Part shown: positions 11,402-20,536 of the stretch, piece by piece
Layout of the letters: the number at the start of each line of letters is the position of its first letter
How positions within the stretch are numbered: the stretch's first letter is position 1
NCBI RefSeq assembly: GCF_014836955.1
Contig: NZ_JACSPV010000020.1
Span: 1-62,822, forward strand
Length of the DNA: 62,822 nt
Reading direction: 5' to 3'
Origin: Bacillus norwichensis
Lineage (GTDB): Bacteria; Bacillota; Bacilli; Bacillales; Bacillaceae_C
The notes under the pieces: generated by a model
Told to the model about the DNA's origin: nothing
The model's input: the letters and a program-made list of their open reading frames with translations, nothing else
Database searches by the model: none
Made by a program: the position numbers and the translations under genes

Positions 11402-13096
11402 ATGAGTTATCAAGCGTTATATCGAGTGTGGCGGCCGCAGGCGTTTGCGGATGTCATCGGGCAAGAACATGTAACAAAGACGTTGCAAAATGCTCTCCTC
11501 CAGGAAAAAATTTCGCATGCTTATTTGTTTTCCGGTCCCCGCGGAACCGGCAAAACAAGTGCTGCCAAAATAATGGCTAAAGCTGTTAACTGTGAAAAAA
11601 TGCCAGTTGCGGAACCGTGCAACGAATGCCCTGCTTGCTTAGGTATCACGGATGGTTCGGTTCCTGATGTCATTGAAATTGATGCAGCTTCGAATAATGG
11701 TGTGGAAGAAATCCGAGATATCCGAGACAAGGTCAAATATACGCCTAATGCAGTGAAGTATAAAGTCTACATCATTGACGAAGTACATATGCTGACTATT
11801 GGCGCATTTAATGCTTTGCTGAAGACATTGGAAGAACCGCCCAAACATGTTATTTTCATATTGGCTACGACAGAACCGCATAAAATCCCACTAACGATCA
11901 TTTCCAGGTGTCAGCGCTTTGATTTTAAAAGAATCACTTCGCAAGATATCGCCGGGCGAATGTCACATATTGCAAATGAAACTTCGTTGGAATATGATGA
12001 AAAGGCGCTTCAAACTATTGCGAGAGCCGCTGAAGGCGGGATGCGGGATGCGCTGAGTCTGCTGGATCAGGCTATTTCTTTCAGTACCGGAAAAGTTACT
12101 GTGGAGGATGCTTTAACTGTCACTGGATCCATATCACAAAATAGTTTGAACATGCTTGCACGTTTCATTCATGATAAAGAAGTTTCTGGGGCGCTCGGTA
12201 TGCTGGAGGAATTGCTCATGCAAGGGAAGGATCCTTCCCGATTTACAGAGGATTTCATTCTATTTTTCCGGGATTTGCTGCTTCATAAGACAGCACCGAA
12301 TTTGGATGAGATAGCGGAGCACGCGCTTCTTGATGAAGAATTTAAAGCCCTTGCTGAAGAGATTCAGCCGCAGCAAATTTATGAATACATTGATATATTA
12401 AGCAAAACACAGCAGGAAATGCGCTTCTCGAACCATGCACGTATTTATTTGGAAGTATGTCTGGTAAAGCTTTGTCAGACAGAAAGAGCGATGGCTCAAC
12501 CAGATGGCCCGCAGGTTCAGGAATTGTATAAGAAAATCGAAGCGTTGGAAAAAGAAATCAAATGGCTGAAAAATAATAGCCAACCGATTGACAAGACTCA
12601 AAGTCAGCCAACACAAACTTCGAAAAGACCGGCCAAAAGTGTCGGAAAGGAATTTAGAGTCAATGCTGGCACCGTAACCCAAGTGTTGAAGGAAGCTACA
12701 AGGAAGCATCTGAACGATGTTAAAAGCCACTGGGGGGAATTTTTGAATATATTGAATCAACGTCAATTACCTTCCCAAGTCGCTTTACTCAATGATGCCG
12801 AACCAGCCGCAGCATCAGCGGATGCCCTTGTTTTGAAATTTAAATATGACGTCATTTGTAAAATGGCTATGGAGAATCATTCATTTATCCAAACGATTTC
12901 TCAAACCTTGGAGGAGCAGACAGGAACCAGTTTTAAAATCATTGGAGTTCCTGAAGCCCAATGGAAAGAGATCCGAGAAGGGTTTTTACAATCGAACAAA
13001 AGCGATGGAGACGAAAGTAATCCGGAAGAACAGGATCCGATTGTATCCGAAGCTTTAAAATTGGTTGGAAAAGATCTTTTAGAAATTAAAAATTAA
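11402..13096 (+). CDS. dnaX: DNA polymerase III subunits gamma/tau
   Basis: DnaX is the ATPase of the clamp loader, which opens the beta sliding clamp and couples it to the polymerase. The 564 residues show Walker A GPRGTGKT (45-52), the zinc-binding cysteines Cys64, Cys73, Cys76 and Cys79, the Walker B region IDEVHML and the sensor ISRCQRF. A variable C-terminal tau region binds helicase and polymerase. The start has a GGGAGG site. It heads dnaX-ebfC-recR-yaaL. The C-terminus is tau length; I saw no obvious slippery heptamer for a gamma product. Confidence 0.97.
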   Translation: MSYQALYRVWRPQAFADVIGQEHVTKTLQNALLQEKISHAYLFSGPRGTGKTSAAKIMAKAVNCEKMPVAEPCNECPACLGITDGSVPDVIEIDAASNNGVEEIRDIRDKVKYTPNAVKYKVYIIDEVHMLTIGAFNALLKTLEEPPKHVIFILATTEPHKIPLTIISRCQRFDFKRITSQDIAGRMSHIANETSLEYDEKALQTIARAAEGGMRDALSLLDQAISFSTGKVTVEDALTVTGSISQNSLNMLARFIHDKEVSGALGMLEELLMQGKDPSRFTEDFILFFRDLLLHKTAPNLDEIAEHALLDEEFKALAEEIQPQQIYEYIDILSKTQQEMRFSNHARIYLEVCLVKLCQTERAMAQPDGPQVQELYKKIEALEKEIKWLKNNSQPIDKTQSQPTQTSKRPAKSVGKEFRVNAGTVTQVLKEATRKHLNDVKSHWGEFLNILNQRQLPSQVALLNDAEPAAASADALVLKFKYDVICKMAMENHSFIQTISQTLEEQTGTSFKIIGVPEAQWKEIREGFLQSNKSDGDESNPEEQDPIVSEALKLVGKDLLEIKN

Positions 13097-13117
13097 TCAT
13101 GGTGGAGGTTGTTTACA

Positions 13118-13438
13118 ATGATGCGAGGAATGGGAAATATGCAAGGTATGATGAAGCAAATGCAGAAAATGCAAAAGAAGATGGCACAGGCGCAAGAGGA
13201 ACTTGGAGAAAAAAGAATTGAAGGTACAGCAGGCGGCGGAATGGTAAAAGTGATCGTTTCCGGCCATAAGGAAGTGCTGGAGGTTCAAATTGACGAAGAA
13301 GTTGTAGACCCGGAGGATATCGAAATGCTACAGGATCTAGTGTTGGCAGCTACAAATGAAGCTTTAAAGCAGGCAGAAGAATTATCAAGCCAGACGATGG
13401 GACAATTTACTAAAGGAATAAACCTTCCTGGCTTCTAG
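13118..13438 (+). CDS. ebfC: nucleoid-associated protein EbfC/YaaK
   Basis: This small homodimeric DNA-binding protein belongs to the YbaB/EbfC family. Its 106 residues are rich in methionine and charged residues, with a long N-terminal helix, then a compact beta-sheet ending PGF. GGAGG lies 9 bases before the ATG at 13118; an upstream in-frame TTG overlaps that site. It lies 21 bp after dnaX and ahead of recR, the conserved dnaX-ebfC-recR cluster. Its exact role in recombination or nucleoid structure is unsettled. Confidence 0.93.
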   Translation: MMRGMGNMQGMMKQMQKMQKKMAQAQEELGEKRIEGTAGGGMVKVIVSGHKEVLEVQIDEEVVDPEDIEMLQDLVLAATNEALKQAEELSSQTMGQFTKGINLPGF

Positions 13439-13450
13439 GAGGTTACCATT

Positions 13451-14050
13451 ATGCATTATCCAGAACCCATATCAAAGCTGATTGACAGCTTTATGAAACT
13501 GCCGGGAATCGGGCCGAAAACAGCAGCCCGCCTGGCGTTTTTCGTTCTTAATATGAAAGAAGATACCGTCCTTGATTTTGCCAAGGCCCTTGTTAATGCA
13601 AAAAGGGATCTCGGCTATTGTTCAGTATGTGGTCATATCACTGACAAGGATCCATGTTATGTTTGCGATGATCAAAGACGCGACCGCAGCGTTATCTGCG
13701 TTGTTCAGGAGCCGAAAGATGTCATCGCCATGGAAAAAATGAAAGAATACAACGGTTTGTATCATGTCCTTCATGGATCTATTTCTCCGATGGAAGGCAT
13801 TGGGCCAGAAGATATCAATATTCCTGATTTGCTAAAAAGGCTTCAAGATGAAACGGTTCAGGAAGTAATTTTAGCAACAAATCCGAATATCGAAGGGGAA
13901 GCTACCGCCATGTATATTTCCCGCCTACTCAAACCGTCGGGTATCACCGTGACAAGGATTGCCCATGGTTTGCCAGTTGGAGGAGATCTTGAGTACGCAG
14001 ATGAAGTGACTCTCTCAAAAGCGTTGGAAGGTCGAAGAGAAGTTCTGTAA
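13451..14050 (+). CDS. recR: recombination protein RecR
   Basis: RecR acts with RecF and RecO to load RecA on single-strand gaps. The 199-residue protein has the N-terminal helix-hairpin-helix ([15 protein letters not shown]), a four-cysteine zinc site (Cys57, Cys60, Cys69, Cys72) and a TOPRIM domain beginning at [11 protein letters not shown]. It follows ebfC by 12 bp with the ribosome site TAGGAGGT, so the two are translated as one operon. Confidence 0.96.
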   Translation: MHYPEPISKLIDSFMKLPGIGPKTAARLAFFVLNMKEDTVLDFAKALVNAKRDLGYCSVCGHITDKDPCYVCDDQRRDRSVICVVQEPKDVIAMEKMKEYNGLYHVLHGSISPMEGIGPEDINIPDLLKRLQDETVQEVILATNPNIEGEATAMYISRLLKPSGITVTRIAHGLPVGGDLEYADEVTLSKALEGRREVL

Positions 14051-14066
14051 GGAGAGGTCTCATAAT

Positions 14067-14282
14067 ATGTTCCGGAAACAAAAAATGCGTAAAGAATTTG
14101 ATCAAAGGTTAATAGACCTCATGGGGAATATAAAAAAACAGTGGGATCAAAAGAGCGACATGTGCAGATTGAGCTATGAGCAAAACGATGAATTGGAATA
14201 TCAGATGCGATTAGCAAAAGCAAAATATATCTTTTTATTCCAAGAAGCGAAGAAACGAAAAATCTCGATTAAAGAGCAATAG
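14067..14282 (+). CDS. yaaL: YaaL, DUF2508 protein
   Basis: A 71-residue, highly charged, mostly helical protein of the DUF2508 family, of unknown function. It lies 16 bp after recR with a ribosome site (AAGGAGAGG), and precedes bofA as in B. subtilis. No cysteines suggest a metal site and there is no membrane segment. Confidence 0.88.
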   Translation: MFRKQKMRKEFDQRLIDLMGNIKKQWDQKSDMCRLSYEQNDELEYQMRLAKAKYIFLFQEAKKRKISIKEQ

Positions 14283-14412
14283 CCCTTATCCAAGATTGGT
14301 CATGTGTTTATCCTGGTTGAAACATGATTAAATGGGGATACTTTATGAGTCCTTGTGTTCTGGCCCCCAAATGCTTATCTCTTAAGGCTGTATGTCCCAG
14401 ACTTTTCTAAAT

Positions 14413-14441
14413 GTTCTTTTCGGACAATCCTTTCATACAAT
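14413..14441 (+). promoter_or_regulatory. candidate sigma-E promoter of bofA
   Basis: GTTCTTT at 14413-14419 is followed after 14 bp by CATACAAT at 14434-14441. The -10 is identical to that proposed for yaaH. Mother-cell sigma-E expression of bofA is known in B. subtilis. Confidence 0.65.
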
Positions 14442-14476
14442 ATTAAATAAGAATGAGAGGGCAGGAGGGGGAACGT

Positions 14477-14743
14477 TTGGATTCGATCTTGATCATTGCT
14501 TCGCTGATCGGCTTAATTATCTTTTTATTGATGGCTGTAAAGCCCGGAAGTTTTGTTAAAGTGATCGGTCAATCATTCATTAAATTAATGATTGGCGCCC
14601 TGTTTCTATTTTTTCTAAATGCTGTCGGAAACCAGTTCGGTTTGTATATTCCCATTAATTTTGTGACTGCGGCCGTTTCAGGTTTGCTTGGACTGCCGGG
14701 AGTTGCTGCATTGTCAGTCATTCAATTATGGATTATCGCGTGA
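14477..14743 (+). CDS. bofA: pro-sigma-K processing inhibitor BofA
   Basis: BofA sits in the outer forespore membrane with SpoIVFA and holds the protease SpoIVFB inactive, which delays sigma-K activation. TTG at 14477 is chosen because GGAGGGG lies 6 bases upstream; the resulting 88 residues match B. subtilis BofA (87). Two hydrophobic segments (about 3-20 and 30-48) and a hydrophobic C-terminus are seen. It is followed by a terminator. The rRNA operon that follows bofA in B. subtilis is absent here. Confidence 0.93.
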   Translation: MDSILIIASLIGLIIFLLMAVKPGSFVKVIGQSFIKLMIGALFLFFLNAVGNQFGLYIPINFVTAAVSGLLGLPGVAALSVIQLWIIA

Positions 14744-14780
14744 AACATCCGTTAAATTGCGGATGTTTTATTTTCTTTTT
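14742..14780 (+). terminator. terminator of bofA
   Basis: AAACATCCG and CGGATGTTT pair over a short loop and are followed by a T-rich tract. Confidence 0.85.
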
Positions 14781-15043
14781 TGAAAAAAAGCAGAGACAAA
14801 CACGGCATCTGCTCTTTGGGCATAGAATAAAACAAAAGGAAGATATAAAAACAAGTTTGAATGACCGTTTTCGCTGTATAAGAATTACGAGTGCAATTGA
14901 AGATCTTGCGCCCTAAACCTAAGTACTATCAGCGAAAGGTCCATATTACCCTTATACAAGATTTATTGGAAAAAGCCAGTAAAACATCATAGCAGGCTCC
15001 TCATCAAAAGTCAGCTTGTGTTTTTCTAACTGTTGTTAATTGT
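14781..15043. other. gap between bofA and csfB
   Basis: No gene is supported; a 62-residue frame at 14728-14916 overlaps the bofA terminator and lacks a start site. TTTTCGCTG near 14868 and CAGCGAAAGGTCC at 14930-14942 could pair. CTCCTCATCAAAA at about 14997 resembles part of the dispersed repeat after serS. Confidence 0.5.
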
Positions 15044-15072
15044 GTATACAATTTACCTGCAGTGGACATAAT
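15044..15072 (+). promoter_or_regulatory. sigma-F promoter of csfB
   Basis: GTATA at 15044-15048 is followed after 15 bp by GGACATAAT at 15064-15072. This fits the forespore sigma-F consensus (GYATA, 15 bp, GGnnAnAnT) at every defined position. B. subtilis csfB is a known sigma-F gene. Confidence 0.85.
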
Positions 15073-15094
15073 GAAAATGTGTGGAGGTGGAGAG

Positions 15095-15268
15095 ATGGAA
15101 AAGTGCATCATTTGTAAAAAAGCACAGGATACAGGGATTCATCTTTATACATCTTTTATTTGTGTCGGGTGTGAGCAGGAGATTATTCAGACAGATTCAG
15201 ATGATCCGAAATACAAATATTATGTGGAACAGATGAGAGTCATTAAAGAAACAAAAATTGTCACGTAA
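15095..15268 (+). CDS. csfB: anti-sigma-G factor Gin (CsfB)
   Basis: Gin binds sigma-G (and sigma-E) and stops it acting at the wrong time or in the wrong compartment during sporulation. The 57-residue protein has two CxxC pairs, Cys4/Cys7 and Cys23/Cys26, which form the family's zinc site. ATG at 15095 is chosen because GGAGGTGG lies just upstream, and an earlier ATG at 15062 falls within the sigma-F -10 element. It has its own promoter and terminator. The xpaC-yaaN-yaaO genes that follow in B. subtilis are missing. Confidence 0.92.
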   Translation: MEKCIICKKAQDTGIHLYTSFICVGCEQEIIQTDSDDPKYKYYVEQMRVIKETKIVT

Positions 15269-15303
15269 AACCGGGCTCCAGCAGATGGTGCCTGGTCTTT
15301 TTG
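15269..15303 (+). terminator. terminator of csfB
   Basis: ACCGGGC and GCCTGGT pair (one G-T) across a 13-base loop, followed by five T. Confidence 0.7.
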
Positions 15304-15390
15304 TATTTGGGTCAAAACAGTCACTATTTTTAATGGCATCCCGTGTTATACTATACGCTGTAAACATTAGGGATCGGGGGAAGAGGTTTG

Positions 15391-16044
15391 ATGAGCGGAT
15401 TGTTTATCACATTGGAAGGGCCTGAAGGGGCTGGCAAAACAACCTTCATTGAAAAGCTAGTGAATGATCTAGCTGCAGCAGGTGTTGAGGCGTTGGCTAC
15501 AAGAGAGCCTGGCGGAATCGAGATTGCTGAAAAAATTAGGACAATCATTCTTGACAAGGAACATACGGCGATGGACCCACGTACGGAAGCTTTGCTGTAT
15601 GCTGCTGCCCGCCGCCAGCATTTGACTGAAAAAGTCCTACCTGCGCTTCAGGAGGGGAAAGTTGTCCTGTGTGATCGCTTTATAGACAGCTCCCTCGCTT
15701 ATCAAGGATATGCAAGAGGGATTGGAATCGATGAAGTATACAGTATCAATGAATTTGCCATTCAAGGCGCGATGCCGGATGTCACGCTATATTTTGATAT
15801 AGAGCCGGAACTTGGTTTAAAACGGATTGCCAGAAATGCAGGACGTGAAGTGAACAGGCTAGATCTGGAAAAAATTGAGTTTCACCAAAAAGTAAGAGAA
15901 GGTTATCATCTTTTACTCCAACGTTTTCCAGACAGGCTCATTTTAATTGATGCTTCAGCTACATTTGACTCAGTGTATCAAAACGCGAAAAAAATAATTG
16001 AAAGCCAACTGGCACAAGTGGGAATACTAAATAAAGAATTTTAA
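15391..16044 (+). CDS. tmk: thymidylate kinase
   Basis: Tmk phosphorylates dTMP to dTDP for dTTP synthesis. The 217 residues show the P-loop GPEGAGKT (10-17), the DRF/Y motif in [14 protein letters not shown], and a LID region around [14 protein letters not shown] at 15391 is preceded by GGGGGAAGAGG; an in-frame TTG one codon earlier is less well spaced. It opens the conserved tmk-darA-yaaR-holB-ricT-yabA cluster. Confidence 0.96.
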   Translation: MSGLFITLEGPEGAGKTTFIEKLVNDLAAAGVEALATREPGGIEIAEKIRTIILDKEHTAMDPRTEALLYAAARRQHLTEKVLPALQEGKVVLCDRFIDSSLAYQGYARGIGIDEVYSINEFAIQGAMPDVTLYFDIEPELGLKRIARNAGREVNRLDLEKIEFHQKVREGYHLLLQRFPDRLILIDASATFDSVYQNAKKIIESQLAQVGILNKEF

Positions 16045-16049
16045 CGTAA

Positions 16050-16502
<453 letters not shown>

Positions 16503-16511
16503 GAGATGTCT

Positions 16512-16949
16512 ATGAAAGTCAACGATATGGCCGGATCAAGAGCGAGGCAATATTCATCCATTCCTAGATCCGGCAGTACTGGAACCAAATTTTCCGAGGT
16601 GATTTCCCGTCAGGAGGTTCAGCTTTATAAAGAACAACTAGACAAGTTATTTGGAGATGTTCATGAAGCGGGAGAACGGCTGGGAAGATCAAGAAATTTC
16701 CAAGATCTAGTTAAATATAAAACACTTGTGAAGCAGCTTGTGAAGGAAACAGTTGAAACAGGCATGGAGCTAAAGAAGTCGCGCAGCTGGAATAGGTTCG
16801 CAGAAGGAAGAGTCCTTCAGACTGTTGAATTGATTGACGAGAAGCTAGTCGAACTGACTGAAGGTGTTTTAAATAAAGAAAGGCAGTCCATCGACATTTT
16901 AGGGAAAATCGGTGAGATTAAAGGGCTGCTGATCCATTTATACACGTAG
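16512..16949 (+). CDS. yaaR: YaaR, DUF327 protein
   Basis: A 145-residue, charged, helical protein of the DUF327 family, with no established function. The second of two close ATGs is chosen, because AGGAG at 16501-16505 touches the first and is 6 bases from the second. The conserved core YKEQLDKLFGDVHEAGERLG lies near residue 40. It stands between darA and holB as in B. subtilis. Confidence 0.9.
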   Translation: MKVNDMAGSRARQYSSIPRSGSTGTKFSEVISRQEVQLYKEQLDKLFGDVHEAGERLGRSRNFQDLVKYKTLVKQLVKETVETGMELKKSRSWNRFAEGRVLQTVELIDEKLVELTEGVLNKERQSIDILGKIGEIKGLLIHLYT

Positions 16950-16969
16950 GTGGGTGAGTACCAGAAGAT

Positions 16970-17971
16970 ATGAATTGGGATCAATTTGAAAAGGAGCAGC
17001 CGATTGCTGCTAGGCTTTTAAACAACAGTCTGGTTCATCACCGGATTGCTCATGCCTATTTATTCGAGGGTGAGCGGGGAACCGGCAAGAAAGCAGGCAG
17101 CTTGTTACTGGCCGCCAGCCTGTTTTGCGAGAAAAATGGACAAGATATGTCACCTTGTGGACAATGTGGAAATTGCAGAAGAATCAAAAGTGGAAACCAT
17201 CCGGATGTTCACCTTGTGGAACCGGACGGGCTTTCTATTAAAATAGATCAAATTCGTTCATTAAGAACAGAATTCAGTAAATCAGGTATGGAGTCGAAGA
17301 GAAAGCTGTATATTATTATAGATGCTGAAAAAATGACGGTTCAGGCGGCGAATAGCTTATTGAAGTTTTTGGAGGAACCTCATTCCGAAACGACAGCTGT
17401 TCTTGTAACGGAGCAGCCGCAACAATTACTTCCGACTATTATTTCACGCTGTCAATCTGTACCTTTCTATCCATTGAGACCTGAAATATTTGCTCGAAAA
17501 CTGGTAGAAGCAGGGATGTCACAGGGAAAAACGGCTCTTCTGGCTGCACTTACAAACGACTTGCAAGAAGCGGTAAAGCTAAATGAGGATGATTGGTTTG
17601 CACAAGCTAGAAAAATAGTGTTAAAATTATATGAAGTGCTTAAAGAAAATCCACTCTATGCTATGACTTCGCTTCAAACCGACTGGATAGGGCATTTTAA
17701 AGAGAAAGCTCAGCATGATCTGGGATTGTCTCTTTTATTATATATATATAAAGATTTACTGAACATACAATTGGGGAAGGATCGGCAGCTTGTATATCCT
17801 GATTTGCGGCAGACGCTTGAAAAGGATGCACTTCAAACCTCAATGAACCGGCTGTCGAAACAAATGACTGCAATTTTGGAAGCCAAAAGAAAATTACACG
17901 CAAATATGAATCCTCAGCTGTTAATGGAACAGCTTGTGCTGAATTTGCAGGGGGGACCTTCTTTTGTATAA
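16970..17971 (+). CDS. holB: DNA polymerase III delta' subunit
   Basis: Delta' is the non-motor wrench subunit of the clamp loader with DnaX and HolA. The 333 residues resemble the DnaX N-terminal domain: a modified P-loop GERGTGKK (34-41), zinc cysteines Cys53, Cys63, Cys66 and Cys69, and the ISRCQSVPF sensor. The Walker region is degenerate, as usual for this subunit. A ribosome site is poor, so translation may be coupled to yaaR. The last bases overlap ricT by 8 bp. Confidence 0.95.
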   Translation: MNWDQFEKEQPIAARLLNNSLVHHRIAHAYLFEGERGTGKKAGSLLLAASLFCEKNGQDMSPCGQCGNCRRIKSGNHPDVHLVEPDGLSIKIDQIRSLRTEFSKSGMESKRKLYIIIDAEKMTVQAANSLLKFLEEPHSETTAVLVTEQPQQLLPTIISRCQSVPFYPLRPEIFARKLVEAGMSQGKTALLAALTNDLQEAVKLNEDDWFAQARKIVLKLYEVLKENPLYAMTSLQTDWIGHFKEKAQHDLGLSLLLYIYKDLLNIQLGKDRQLVYPDLRQTLEKDALQTSMNRLSKQMTAILEAKRKLHANMNPQLLMEQLVLNLQGGPSFV

Positions 17972-18791
17972 CGTAGTAGGAGTCCGGTTTAAAAAAGCCG
18001 GTAAAATATATTATTTTGACCCGGCGGATCATCCGGTCTGCAAAGATGATTATGTCATTGTGGAAACTGCACGCGGTATCGAATTTGGAAAAGCGGTGAC
18101 CGAAAAGAAACAGGTCAGCGAACATGATGTAGTGCTTCCATTAAAGAAAATTGTCCGGCTTGCAGATGGACAAGATCAACAGAATGTGGAATCCAACAGA
18201 CAAGCAGCTGAAGAAGCTTACCAGGTCTGTACGGACAAAATCTTGGAACATCAGCTTGATATGAAGCTTGTGGATGTAGAGTACACATTTGACCGCAACA
18301 AGGTAATTTTTTATTTCACAGCTGATGGCCGCGTTGATTTTCGCGAGCTTGTAAAAGATTTGGCCTCTATATTCAGAACAAGGATTGAATTGAGGCAAAT
18401 CGGAGTAAGGGATGAAGCAAAAATGCTCGGCGGAATCGGTCCGTGCGGGCGTATGCTATGTTGCTCAACTTTCTTGGGAGATTTTGAACCAGTATCAATC
18501 AAGATGGCCAAAGATCAAAATCTTTCCTTAAATCCGACGAAAATATCTGGTTTATGTGGCAGGCTGATGTGCTGTTTGAAGTATGAGAATGATGAATATG
18601 AAGCAGCGAAGGCTGCACTTCCTGATGTAGGCGAGGTCATCCATACACCGAATGGTTCAGGAAGAGTGGTCGGCTTAAATATATTGGAGCGCATCATGCA
18701 AGTGGAATTGTCTGACCAGGAGCGGGTTTTGGAATATACACTGGAAGAGATCATGAGTGAAAGTGTGACGTCTGTTCAGGCCACGGAATAA
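17964..18791 (+). CDS. ricT: RicT (YaaT), PSP1-domain Fe-S protein
   Basis: RicT forms the Y-complex with RicA and RicF, which works with RNase Y in mRNA maturation and promotes competence, biofilm and sporulation. The 275 residues carry a PSP1 domain with cysteines Cys161, Cys166, Cys167, Cys198, Cys203 and Cys204, in paired CGRMLCC and CGRLMCC motifs known to hold [4Fe-4S] clusters. It starts at TTG 17964 with AGGGGGG upstream, overlapping holB. Confidence 0.95.
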   Translation: MYNVVGVRFKKAGKIYYFDPADHPVCKDDYVIVETARGIEFGKAVTEKKQVSEHDVVLPLKKIVRLADGQDQQNVESNRQAAEEAYQVCTDKILEHQLDMKLVDVEYTFDRNKVIFYFTADGRVDFRELVKDLASIFRTRIELRQIGVRDEAKMLGGIGPCGRMLCCSTFLGDFEPVSIKMAKDQNLSLNPTKISGLCGRLMCCLKYENDEYEAAKAALPDVGEVIHTPNGSGRVVGLNILERIMQVELSDQERVLEYTLEEIMSESVTSVQATE

Positions 18792-18803
18792 TGAGGTGGT
18801 AAG

Positions 18804-19181
18804 GTGAAGGATAAAAAGGAATTCTTCGATTCAGTAAGCAATATGGAAATGCAGATCGGCCAATTGTATCAGCAGCTTGGTGAACTGAAGCAGTATCTGG
18901 TCGAGTTGATCGAAGAAAACCATGCGTTGAAGTCGGAAAATGACCAATTGCGCCGACATCTGGATCAAGGGATGGATAAGCCCAATCTCATATTGCCTGA
19001 CGGAGAGAAGGACGAGCGCACTGTTGCTTTTGATCAAATGACTGAACCTGATATTGGCGAGGGCTATGATAATCTTGCCCGTCTTTATCAAGAAGGCTTT
19101 CATATTTGCAATGTTCATTTTGGCAGCCCGAGAAGGGATGAAGACTGCCTGTTCTGCCTTTCCTTTTTGACTAAAAAATAA
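18804..19181 (+). CDS. yabA: replication initiation control protein YabA
   Basis: YabA is a tetramer that links DnaA and the DnaN clamp and restrains re-initiation. The 125 residues begin with a leucine-rich coiled coil (about 1-55) that tetramerises. They end with a zinc site made from His100, Cys102, Cys115 and Cys118 (FHICNVHF and CLFC). The GTG start has GAGGTGG upstream. It closes the tmk-to-yabA cluster. Confidence 0.95.
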   Translation: MKDKKEFFDSVSNMEMQIGQLYQQLGELKQYLVELIEENHALKSENDQLRRHLDQGMDKPNLILPDGEKDERTVAFDQMTEPDIGEGYDNLARLYQEGFHICNVHFGSPRRDEDCLFCLSFLTKK

Positions 19182-19198
19182 TTTGTTTATATGAGGAC

Positions 19199-19335
19199 GT
19201 TCAAAAAGTCACCAAATTATAACGGCAAGCCTTTTTTGGGGCTTGTTTCCGTGCTGAACATGTATCTAAAAGCATGTATTCCACTCCGGATAACAAGTTT
19301 GCTGCTAATTGTGGAACTTTTGAACCCGTACTATA
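19199..19335. repeat. inverted-repeat-bounded element
   Basis: GTTCAAAAAG at about 19199 and CTTTTGAAC at about 19317-19325 are inverted ends around ~120 bp holding smaller palindromes (GCAAGCC with GGCTTG, and ACATGTA with GCATGT). From memory, TTCAAAAAGTC-type ends occur in short miniature elements of other Bacillus genomes. No coding capacity is present. The rest of the gap to the next gene holds a terminator and nothing else I can name. Confidence 0.5.
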
Positions 19336-19371
19336 AGGCCTTCCTTTTCGAATAGGGAAGGCTATTTTATT
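19335..19371 (+). terminator. terminator after yabA
   Basis: AGGCCTTCC and GGAAGGCT pair around a TTTTCGAATAG loop, followed by ATTTTATT. Confidence 0.7.
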
Positions 19372-19521
19372 GTAACCTTAATTGTGTAAAATTCAGCTGA
19401 ATGCCCAGCTCCACAAGATCAAAGTGGTTCTCTGGCAGAGGAAGAAAACTGCTTCTTGAAAAACGACTGACTTGTCGAGTTTCTCAGGGTTTTCCGCTTT
19501 TAGTATAGGGGTGTTACTTAC

Positions 19522-20265
19522 ATGATTGATTTGATCGGCGATGAGCGCTTGGATTATTTGCTGGCGGAAAACTTAAGAATTATCCAAAGTCCGTCTGTGT
19601 TTGCTTTTTCCCTTGATGCTGTCCTATTGGCCCGCTTTGCGTATGTGCCGATTCAAAAAGGCAATATTATTGATTTATGCAGTGGCAATGGGGTCATCCC
19701 CCTTCTATTGAGTGGAAAAACAAAGGCAACTATCACGGGTGTTGAAATTCAGGAGCGCTTGTATCATATGGCGGAAAGAAGCATCAAATATAACCGTCTA
19801 GAAGACAGAATCCATATGATTCATGGAGATGTTAAAGACATTACCCAAGAACTTGGACATGGAAAATATGACGTGGTTACGTGTAATCCGCCGTATTTTA
19901 CTTCAGCAGCGCCTTCCATTATCAATGAAAATGAATATTTGGCTATCGCTCGCCATGAGATTCTTTGTTCCTTGGAAGATGTTATACGGACAAGCAGCCA
20001 GCTTCTTCGGCAAGGTGGAAAAGCGGCTTTCGTCCATAGACCTGAACGGCTGATGGATATATTGACTCTTATGAGACAGTATCGCTTGGAGCCAAAGCGG
20101 CTTAGATTTGTTTATCCGAAAGCTGGAAAGGAAGCGAACACGATTTTAGTAGAGGGGATCAAAAACGGGAATTCCGGGCTGAAGGCCCTCCCTCCTTTGT
20201 TCGTCTACAATGATGAAAACGAATATACTTCTGAAGTAAGAGAGATTCTATATGGAAAAGAATAG
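19522..20265 (+). CDS. yabB: tRNA1(Val) (adenine37-N6)-methyltransferase family protein (YabB)
   Basis: This class I SAM-dependent methyltransferase resembles TrmN6/YfiC, which methylates A37 of tRNA-Val in E. coli; that substrate is assumed here by family. The 247 residues show motif I ([15 protein letters not shown], about 50-64) and the N6-adenine catalytic NPPY in VVTCNPPYF. It overlaps yazA by 14 bp, and yazA overlaps rsmI, so the three form one RNA-modification operon. Confidence 0.9.
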   Translation: MIDLIGDERLDYLLAENLRIIQSPSVFAFSLDAVLLARFAYVPIQKGNIIDLCSGNGVIPLLLSGKTKATITGVEIQERLYHMAERSIKYNRLEDRIHMIHGDVKDITQELGHGKYDVVTCNPPYFTSAAPSIINENEYLAIARHEILCSLEDVIRTSSQLLRQGGKAAFVHRPERLMDILTLMRQYRLEPKRLRFVYPKAGKEANTILVEGIKNGNSGLKALPPLFVYNDENEYTSEVREILYGKE

Positions 20266-20536
20266 GCATTATTTTTATGTACTGGAATGTAGGGATGGTT
20301 CCTATTATGGCGGCTATACAGTAGACCCTTCCCGGAGGCTTTCAGAGCATAACAACGGAAAGGCGTCGAAATATACCAGGACAAGGACGCCGGTGTCGAT
20401 GATTTATGTAGAAGAGTTTGAGGAAAAAGGTGAGGCATTGAAAGCGGAGTATGCTTTCAAGCAATTGACAAGATCAAAGAAAGAAAAATTTCTATATGAG
20501 GCGGGTGAGCGGAATGAACAGCCAGAAAAGCAATAA
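20252..20536 (+). CDS. yazA: GIY-YIG nuclease-domain protein YazA
   Basis: The 94-residue protein is a stand-alone GIY-YIG domain of the UPF0213 family. [16 protein letters not shown] supplies the two tyrosine elements, [15 protein letters not shown] the conserved arginine and histidine region, and the glutamate near [11 protein letters not shown] the metal ligand. Its cellular substrate is unknown. The start lies inside yabB and the end overlaps rsmI by 23 bp. Confidence 0.9.
   Translation: MEKNRHYFYVLECRDGSYYGGYTVDPSRRLSEHNNGKASKYTRTRTPVSMIYVEEFEEKGEALKAEYAFKQLTRSKKEKFLYEAGERNEQPEKQ

Noticed and set aside
11402-13096. Programmed frameshift making a short gamma form of DnaX
   Set aside because: No A-rich slippery heptamer with a following hairpin was seen near the domain III boundary.
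14728-14916. Protein of 62 codons after bofA
   Set aside because: Its first codons form the bofA terminator and no ribosome site is present.
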